Of a DNA stretch of 64,000 nt, positions 55,337 through 64,000 are shown piece by piece. How positions within the stretch are numbered: the stretch's first letter is position 1; each line of letters begins with the position of its first letter. The notes beneath the pieces were generated by a model. The model had not been told where the DNA came from, did no database searches, and worked only from the letters and a program-made list of their open reading frames with translations. Origin of the DNA: Symsagittifera roscoffensis. Taxonomy: Eukaryota; Xenacoelomorpha; Acoela; Convolutidae. The stretch covers positions 51,616,028-51,680,027 of the forward strand of contig NC_087062.1 of the NCBI RefSeq assembly GCF_963678635.1, written 5' to 3'. The translations under genes were made by a program, and so were the position numbers.

Positions 55337-57808
55337 AGATATTTACGTTTCCTAATTTTTTCCGAACAACATACAAATCCATCCCCTCGTACAGGACCTC
55401 AGGATTTATTAGTAACACGCTATGATTGTGAAGAAAACGAACAAAAAACACTACACAAATACGCTATAAACCAAGTAACACAATGCGAATCACAACCACA
55501 AGCTATAGAAAGCACAAATTTAATAGCAACACTATACTCAAAAGCCCGATCAACAACATTAAAACGATACAAGTTTACACCACAAAAGAAAATACATTGC
55601 TCGCAAGTCTCAAACGGAAATAAAAACCGACTAGACCACGAATCTTTCTATCAGAGTAATAAAGAAAGATTACTACATCTCAAGATTGTAAGAATGAACT
55701 TAGACGATTAAACTTAACACAAAACCACGGAACGAATTGAAATCTTGTAAATTTTCAAGTTTTCCCAGACTCAACACATCAAGCAGAACTTGAAAAACAC
55801 CACGGTCACTTTAGACTAGACAGAAATTTCCCCTTTCATGGAACACACGGAAGACTGACATACGATCTACATGATAAACACTGGATACCACACAAAGGTA
55901 TCAATGATCCCTCAAATTGCAAAGCAGATACAAAAAATAAAGGATATCAAGAAATAGTGTTTTTTGATTGGAAATTACAACTTGAAAAAGTACAACTAAC
56001 ACGAGATTTAAAAGACGACACAATCCTTTACCAAGGCATTAGACTTCCTTGCAAAAATGACCAAGGATTTTGCGATCCTACAACACGCACACAAGCAACC
56101 ATAGTATGGTTTCCTGAAGAAACCTGCACAGTTTTCCAAGTTGCAAAAATACAAGCTAGAATGATTATATTTCACCAAAAATATTTTATTGAATCAATCC
56201 CATTCGAAAAAGTAAACCCAATTGAAAGACTAAGTACTAACTTTAGAAACATCCATAATAAAGAAAATAAATTGACACGTTTTCAAATATTTCACGAAAC
56301 AAAATTTGCATGTAAAACCCACTCTACAAAACACAATACTCCAAAATACTTGTTGAATACGACGAAGGTTTCGACATGACCATCAGAAAAATAAACTTTG
56401 ACCCCTATGCAACACATCACCTAATAAACGAAGATACATCATACATCCCAGTGAACCTCCGCAAAAACGCAGGAAGGTGGAAGACTAGAACCATACGACA
56501 GTGAAAGCACACGTTTACAAGATTTATCATTCATGAAGAATACCTATTTTGGCGCAATACATTATGACATTCACTTAGATATGAAATTAGACTACACAAT
56601 TAGTAGAATTTTCCAAGAAATGTCACTTTCTGAATTAGAAACACTCCATCAATTATGCGAATTAGAAAGAACAGAAATTCTACAGTCACTCGCATTAGCA
56701 GTACTCAAAATACCATAGGCAGGTTATTTGTTATCCGGAAATAGATCAAATTTCCTTGACTATGAAGGAAACATTTTATGGTTCTATACTTGCACCAAAA
56801 AAGTATCACCACTGTATGTTTTCGAAGACAAACGTTGTTACAAAAGAATCTCCATATTCTACAAAAATGAAGTTCATTTTGTTGATACACTTTCAAGATG
56901 ATTATATTTTGGGATACCGCAGTCCCATGTGGATCAGAAAATATCCACAACGTCGTACAATTAAACCCTGACGAAGATAAATACAATACTATCTACTTAC
57001 ACTATACCCTACAATCATGCAGCCGCTAAAAAAGTTTTCACCAGAAAGTGTTCGAGCTATTGCTCGCAACCCAAATATCAATTTACAATCAATCGGTATA
57101 TATACTAAATCCGTTTTACAACATCACATTAGAACACAACAGTTTCAAGAACTACTAACACAAATGAACACTATACAACGACAATCAATAGACCAAAATT
57201 TACGAAAACTTGCAGAAACAGCAGGATTTTCAGATATTTACGCACAAGATTACAGCGGATTTTTTAAAGACATCAAAGATTACAAATATTTAAACGGTGA
57301 AAAATATCGACCACAAGATATATCACCAATCAATATCTTTAGTAAATTTGAAAAAACGAAGTTTTAGTCTTTCTAGGATGGCCATATTACATCTTAGAAA
57401 GATTGAATATATTATACGCAATGTTTAATTTTATTTAATTTCTTTTCTCATTACTTAAAGGAATCTGTAACACATGCGCAAAACATACACAAGTAAACAG
57501 ACAAGCCAGCGTAGCACGCATAATATTTACAGGATTTTTTGGAATGTTTTTATCATCAATAAATAAAATCCTCCTAGATGCACAAATTAAAGAAATTAAA
57601 TAATCATCCATTCTCTGTAGTCGCACGAAATTTTCGAAACTTAGCTATCACAAACCCCATAAACTTAAGATTCAGCCACATACAAAGCCCCATCCAATAA
57701 ATAGTGACACAACAACCTTAAAATGACGCTACATACGAACAAATCATTGAACAGCCCCATACCACCACTTTTCAGTCTCAAAGTAATCATTCTTTTAGCC
57801 CACGATGA
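55324..57808 (+). pseudogene. env: Envelope gene of element B, degraded
   Basis: Starts at ATG 55324 overlapping the preceding ORF as in A, but loses frame within the signal peptide. Long conserved pieces remain: 55957-56379, 56533-56718 (ends in a TAG), 57017-57367. The last piece reads straight from NLRKLAETAGF through YSG(F/Y)FKDIKDY into NGEKYRPQDISP without the frame break seen in A at 8745. An ~83-base deletion near 57601 removes part of the cytoplasmic tail. Confidence 0.8.
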
Positions 57809-59521
57809 GCAGACAAGTTGGATCACTCCACCGATCAAACTCCCACCCTGCCAACCTCCAAAATCTACTCCCTATTATCCCACTTTTTGCTTTTCCGCCA
57901 CCTGATTCACCACAAGCTAATACATCATCCGGCATGAATTCTGACACTAACTCAGATATCACAATTTATACAGCAATTTCACAATTCAATAATTCTGATA
58001 TTGAAACCCCCGGCGAATTCACCGATCCAGAACCATCCCCTTCTACACATACCCCGACCAGCTCAACAACCTTTTCAAAACCCCCTTTCCAACCTATACA
58101 ATCCCATAGCCCCATACATCTCCCGGCACTCATTCTCAAGTAACCCCAACATACTCCCCATTCAATAATGATCGCTCCACCAACAACACCCCTGATATCA
58201 TCCAACTTTCCGAAGAACTAGATATTTTCATAACACTCCAACAACAATTGCTATCTCCCCACACCCTCACTATTCACCAGTTATCATCAACAATAACATC
58301 CTCAAATCCACCAACACCCACACCAATTTCAGATTATACTCCATCATTAGCTCATTCATCCACTTCCACAGAATCATCCAACAGTACTAACCGTGCTTAT
58401 AGAACTTTCAAACGTACATTCCCCAATCACCCATTCCCATCCAAACCCGGAACCGCCTGAGAATATATCAATCATCCACACCACATCACTACTACGAGTT
58501 TTCTTCAAATAACCCTAGCTTTATTTCTCCAATATACACTAAATCAATCTGACTCTAACCCTACCACTCTATAACAGCACCATCGATATTGAAAGGAATA
58601 AAGACGAATTATTCAGATTAACCACAGCACTCACTCCACGACAATTTACATACGTAGGATATTACAAATTACTAAAAACATTCACTGCAACCCGCGCTAA
58701 CGACTATCCAATTGAATATTACAATCATAACATCATCAGATCTAATCAAGACCAATTTCTTGATGACGATAAATTTGCAAATCCACAAATCACAGTAAAG
58801 TTTTTTATTAAATCATCATACATATTCACACTTAATAAACTAGATAAAAAGCATGATCACATTATTTCAGAAGCACTATCAAACATCCAAGCATATGAAT
58901 CATTTCACAAAAAATTTCAAACATTTTCACTAACCTTTCACTTCCTGACACCAAAAGAACGCGATTTGCTTTGCTCACACGACATCATGTTGAGAACTAA
59001 GCAAACACATAGTTATACTTACTATCGCTTTATCCAAAATCATTTTCATTCACACACACCATCACGCCAACCCCACCACAGATTTCAGTTCATTTATTCC
59101 AAACACAGCTCACCATTTTTTCTAAACTTCACGTATTGCATTAAAAATACTAACTTCCAAGGCATCCTCCAAAATTATGATCCCATCACTCAAATGTATG
59201 TTTTTTGTCCCCTCACGAAGACCTTCAATGACGAAGAATCCCGAACTCTGATCATTCCGCATGAATATATTCAACCCATAGAAGTACCCAATTTGGATTT
59301 CATCCATAATACTAAATATAATCATAAAAATTTTGAGTCTAATCCAGAACACACCTCATGAATTTGCAGTAGGCACCGAAGAATTGAAAACTATCAAAGC
59401 ACTGCAATTGCTTTGGCCACTGTTGCAAACTAAAAACATAATACGCATACTAGCAAAACTACTAACTACCTCAGACGCTATTCACGATGTTGTCCCACAC
59501 GGCTTTTTCCCAGATGACTAA
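57805..59521 (+). pseudogene. 602-aa-type accessory ORF, degraded copy
   Basis: ATG 57805 again overlaps the env end as ATGA. The frame is lost at about 58130, recovered at 58248 (a premature TGA near 58459), then resumes at 58966-59361 and 59333-59521 with small indels between. A segment matching A's FVDEYVLMPTLPWTSYY region is missing near 58560. The C-terminus EFAVGTEELKTIKALQLLW...HGFFPDD is intact and used for the selection comparison with A. Confidence 0.8.
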
Positions 59522-61119
59522 AGGTATTTATGAATTTAATAATTTTCAAACTAACTAACTCAAAATCGAACTAACCATTTTATTCAGTAATTCGTAATCT
59601 CATTAGCCTTCACATGACAATCACCTTCAAAACAAGAAAGACAAATAAAAATATAAACTCTATTTTCCACTTTAAACTCTATTAAACCAACAGCACTAAA
59701 TGATGCAGTAAAAGGTAATTCAAAGTAGTAAATTCATTTCTAAATTATTCCACCAAATGTAGTAAATTTAAAACAAGATGCAAACAAATTACCTTTTAAC
59801 CCCAAAAGCAGTAAAATTTCACCTTAAAAGCAGTAAATTCATACGAATGAAATGCAGTACTAACCTTTTCTATAACTTCTGTTTAAACGCACAGAAATTC
59901 TATCCACAATCGCACAGCTCGCCCTCAAAGAATTGTTTAAAATAATGAATTCATGTTATAAGTTTGCACCAACAACAACTCAAACAAGCAATAACAAGTT
60001 TCCACTTTTCCTTTAACCCAGTTGGAATGGAGTTATATAATAACCAAACAAACCAACGCAGCTTACTAAACACCATAAACCATAAACTAACAGCATGACT
60101 AAGAAAAGAAAACCCACGGTACCCAAACCGGATTAAACCAGCTTAAAACTGGATAATTTATTCTTTTGAAGACTATTACCAAGTCTAAAAAAGAAACAAT
60201 AAAACACCAAAAAATCGCGAGACAAACCCAAACCACAAACAATTAGATTTTTGAGAAAAGGACACATCCAACGAAACAAAAGGAAAACAAAAAATAATAT
60301 AATACAAAAGTTAACACAAAACAGGACCCCTTAAAAAACCAGCACGAAATCATACTCCCCTTCCTGGCCTAGCCCACCAGAGAGGACGACCTGAGCATGC
60401 TCTATAGCCGGCCTAATCCACCGTGCTACATCCACGCTTTGTGACCAAAAGACTATTTTTGACAAGAGGTACTCAAGTGTGAGTAACTCTTAAAAATAAC
60501 TGAACTAAAACTAAAACGCTTTTGCGAAAACAATTAATCAAAATCATCACTAAAAAATAAGAACTAACAAAATTTTATAAAATGTAATTTATAATAAGCA
60601 GTACATAGATCACGAAAAATCACAAGAACAAGCATCCAAAGATTAGACGAACCCATCACACTCAACCTACAGGATGGCTAAATACAACTGACATGCCGCT
60701 CACAATCACAACTCATAAAGGATTTAGAGTACGACTTGACTTCGCAGAAAAGGACTTCATTGAATCAGACCAATGACCATCTCGATGTTCAAGTATACGT
60801 ACAGATCCGAGTTACAACGCATCCCCTCCAAACACGATCTTCACGCCATTCCCAAACCAGATCGAAACACAGTTCTCCACAACCAATCAAGAACAGACGA
60901 TCATAGCAAACCAACTTGAAATCAGATTGATTTCATTGACAGTCATAGTATTTGTCAAACAATAACTAACAACTTCCTATCGATAACTCCAGCTTCTTGG
61001 AGCTCTCTTCTTCAAGAACAAAACAGGAAATGATGCTCGTCAAACAACAACGACCAACATCCATCCTTCATTACAGATAGAAGACCTAAGATTCAAAACT
61101 CTGTAAGCCCCGGATGGGT
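59522..61119 (+). other. 3' UTR of element B
   Basis: Collinear with 11170-12760. Carries six G(C/T)AGTAAA motifs (59705-59861), the structured block (60391-60447) and the invariant block (60717-60811). Ends CCCCGGATGGG before the LTR. Confidence 0.75.
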
Positions 61120-61378
61120 TAAACCAGATATAAACTATATTTATTATTTGGTTATAAATTGGATATTTTATCTCTATAAAATATTTAATATTAACCACTC
61201 ACGATCCATCTAACTAACAAGCCACTTATTTGTAAGTGCTGAAATTACTTGTAAGTTCAGCACCAGAGAATTGAATTTAACTTAGAAATTAGTTACCTCT
61301 CCAAGAGAACTTTAGCAATCGCAATAAGCCAGTATACTCTAGATATATTGTTCCTAGCAGAGACTAGTTAAACACACC
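61120..61378 (+). repeat. Truncated 3' LTR of element B
   Basis: First ~258 bp of the LTR, including the stem-loop at 61236-61263. It stops after AGAGACTAGTTAAACAC and is joined directly to env sequence. Confidence 0.85.
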
Positions 61379-63037
61379 TTAGAAACATCCATAATATAGA
61401 AAATAAATTGACACGTTTTCAAATATTTCACGAAACAGAATTTGCATGTAAATACAAAAACCCACTCTACAAAAAAAACACACTACTCCAAAATACTTGT
61501 TGAATACGACGAAGGTTTCGACATGTCCACCGGAAAAATAAAATTTGACCCCTATGCAACACATCACCTAATAAACGAAGATACATCATACATCCCAGTG
61601 AACCTCCGCAAAAACGCAGGAAGGTGGAAGACTAGAACCATACGACAGTGAAAGCACACGTTTACAAGATTTATCATTCATGAAGAGTACCTATTTTGGC
61701 GCAATACATTATGACATTCACTTAGATATGAAATTAGACTACACAATTAGTAGAATTTTCCAAGAAAAGTCACTTTCTGAATTAGAAACACTCCATCAAT
61801 TATGCGAATTAGAAAGAACAGAAATTCTACAGTCACTCGCATTAGCAGTACTCAAAATACCATAGGCAGGTTATTTGTTATCCGGAAATGATCAAATTTC
61901 CTTGACTATGAAGGAAACATTTTATGGTTCTATACTTGCACCAAAAAAGTATCACCACTGTATGTTTTCGAAGACAAACGTTGTTACAAAAGAATCCCCA
62001 TATTCTACAATAATGAAGTTCATTTTGTTGATACACTTTCAAGATGATTATATTTTGGGATACCGCAGTCCCATGTGGATCAGAAAATATCTACAACGTC
62101 GTTCAATTAAACCCTGACGAAGATAAATACAATACTATCTACTTACACTATACCCTACAATCATGCAGCCGCTAAAAAAGTTTTCACCAGAAAGTGTTCG
62201 AGCTATTGCTCGCAACCCAAATATCAATTTACAATCAATCGGTATATATACTAAATCCGTTTTACAACATCACATTAGAACACAACAGTTTCAAGAACTA
62301 CTAACACAAATGAACACTATACAACGACAATCAATAGACCAAAATTTACAAAAACTTGCAGAAACAGCAGGATTTTCAGATATTTACGCACAAGATTACA
62401 GCGGATATTTTAAAGACATCAAAGATTACATATATTTAAACGGTGAAAAATATCGACCACAAGATATATCACCAATCAATATCTTTAGTAAATTTGAAAA
62501 ACGAAGTTTTAGCCTTTCTAGGATGGCCATATTACATCTTAGAAAGATTGACTATCTTATACGCAATGTTTAGTTTCATTTAATTTCGTTTCTCATTACT
62601 AAAAGGAATCTATAACACATGCGCAAAACATACACAAGTAAACAGACAAGCCAGCGTAGCACGCATATTATTTACAGGATTTTTTTGGAATATTTTCATC
62701 ATCAATAAATAAAATCCTCCTAGATGCACAAATTAAAGAATACAATACAAAACTGTCAACAAATCCCAACACATACGATGACTCAAATAATAAAACAAAC
62801 GCAGTACCTACGGCACCCCATTTGCCAAATAATCATCCATTCTCTTTAGTCGCACGAAATTTTCCAAACTTAGCTATCACAAACCCCATAAACTTAAGAT
62901 TCAGCCACATACAAAGCCCCATCCAATACATAGTGACACAACAACCTTAAAATGACGATACATACGAACAAATCATTGAACAGCCCCATACCACCACTTT
63001 TCAGTCTCAAAGTAATCATTCTTTTAGCCCACGATGA
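61379..63037 (+). pseudogene. env: Envelope 3' half, duplicated copy
   Basis: Begins inside the ectodomain (RNIHNIENKLTRFQIF) and carries the same TAG after LAVLKIP (61863) as the first unit. One extra indel (NRSN to ND near 61893) is private. 62163-62573 reads through the frame-break site of A. Membrane-anchor region near 62500-62700 with small indels. Confidence 0.8.
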
Positions 63038-64000
63038 GCAGACAAGTTGCATCACTCCACCGATCAAACTCCCACCCTGCCAACCTCCAAAATCTACTCC
63101 CTATTATCCCACTTTTTGCTTTTCCGCCACCTGATTCACCACAAGCTAATACATCATCCGGCATGAATTCTGACACTAACTCAGATATCACAGTTTATAC
63201 AGCAATTTCACAATTCAATAATTCTGATATTGAAACCCCCGGCGAATTCGCCGATCCAGAACCATCCCCTTCTACACATACCCCGACCAGCTCAACAACC
63301 TTTTCAAAACCCCCTTTCCAACCTATACAATCCCATAGCCAACATACATCTCCCGGCACTCATTCTCAAGTAACCCCAACATACTCCCCATTCAATAATG
63401 AACGCTCCACCAACAACACCCCTGATATCATCCAACTTTTCGAAGAACTAGATATTTTCATAACACTCCAACAACAATTGCTATCTCCCCACACCCTCAC
63501 TTTTCACCAGTTATCATCAACAATAACATCCTCAAATCCACCAACACCCACACCAATTTCAGATTATACTCCATCATTAGCTCATTCATCCACTTCCACA
63601 GAATCATCCAACAGTACTAACCGTGCTTATAGAACTTTCAAACGTACATTCCCCAATCACCCATTCCCATCCAAACCCGGAACCGGCCGAGAAAATATCA
63701 ATCATCCAGACCACATCAATACTACGAGTTTTCTTCAAATAACCCTAGCTTTATTTCTCCAATATACCTTAAATCAATCTGACTCTAACCCTACCACTCT
63801 ATAACAGCACCATCGATATTGAAACAAATAAAGACGAATTATTCAGATTAACCACAGCACTCACTCCACGACAATTTACATACGTAGGATATTACAAATT
63901 ACTAAAAACATTCACTGCAACCCGCGCTAACGACTATCCAATTGAATATTACAATCATAACATCATCAGATCTAATCAAGACCAATTTCTTGATGACGAT
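63034..64000 (+). pseudogene. 602-aa-type accessory ORF, duplicated copy, cut by window end
   Basis: ATG 63034 with ATGA overlap. The first 256 codons are open to TAA at 63802-63804, longer than in the first unit, because two private breaks there are absent here. The Ser/Pro/Thr-rich N-terminus and NRAYRTFKRTFPNHPF are clear. The later part continues in another frame to the end of the window. Confidence 0.8.

Larger units (their letters stand above)
38391..61378 (+). mobile_element. Element B: degraded, rearranged relative of element A with 5' LTR
   Basis: Follows A gene by gene and adds the 5' end absent from A. Broken by stops and indels in nearly every gene, by a non-LTR insertion at about 41213-42775, by an internal tandem duplication (43046-46885 repeated at 46886-50725), by two integrase deletions, and by a second tandem duplication joining its truncated 3' LTR to env sequence at 61379. 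Allowing for these, the intact element would be about 17-18 kb. Confidence 0.9.
61379..64000 (+). mobile_element. Tandem duplicate of the env-602 ORF region, runs off the window
   Basis: Repeats element B from about 56232 onward at an offset of about 5147 bp (5229 bp after the 83-base deletion in the first copy). Same stops and frameshifts, so it was duplicated after decay. Here the env tail is not deleted: after TGCACAAATTAAAGAATAC it stays open to TAA 62948-62950, which stands for a Gln-type codon. Confidence 0.85.

Overview
The window is animal nuclear DNA. It holds an anion-type Cys-loop receptor gene with a GT-AG intron, a tRNA-derived SINE pair, Helentron-like non-autonomous elements, a 262-bp satellite array, and two copies of a very large LTR retroelement. 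Nothing pins down the phylum; an invertebrate is most likely. The host DNA is AT-rich and the receptor exons are clearly richer in G+C. A run of 200 N (30516-30715) marks a scaffold join.

Layout. 1-13170: element A, the 3' two-thirds of an env-carrying Ty3-type retroelement on the + strand. It shows a protease remnant, an intact RT-RNase H-integrase ORF, a 58-codon two-membrane-segment ORF, a 377-codon ORF with no usable start codon, an envelope-like glycoprotein (two 1-base frame breaks), a 602-aa ORF of unknown function downstream of env, a 1.6-kb 3' untranslated region with conserved blocks, and a 410-bp LTR. 13171-38390: host DNA made mostly of repeats: degenerate tRNA-like modules, a duplicated 0.7-kb segment, an inverted SINE pair, a ~0.9-kb repeat family, Helentron-like copies, and a six-unit satellite with a dimeric higher-order structure. 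Embedded here are two phase-compatible exons of a Cys-loop receptor: exon 1 on the - strand at 21.0-21.3 kb and exon 2 on the + strand at 35.1-36.1 kb, on opposite sides of the N gap. 38391-64000: element B, a degraded relative of A with its 5' LTR, primer-binding site, leader, a basic ORF, gag, pol, env and the 602-aa-type ORF. It is interrupted by a non-LTR retrotransposon fragment (about 41.2-42.8 kb) and rearranged by two tandem duplications (3840 bp and about 5147 bp).

How the parts work together. Together A and B allow a consensus gene order to be read: LTR - PBS - leader with splice donor and stem-loops - basic ORF - gag-pro-pol in one frame - spacer - small membrane ORF - start-less Pro/Gln/Ser/Thr-rich ORF - env - 602-aa ORF - structured 3' UTR - LTR, about 17-18 kb in all. 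Env is coupled to its neighbours by a 13-base overlap upstream and an ATGA overlap downstream. The 602-aa ORF is the best candidate for an undescribed component: in its last 53 codons A and B differ by 24 synonymous but only 5 nonsynonymous codons. The pattern is that of a complex endogenous retrovirus-like element with several accessory genes.
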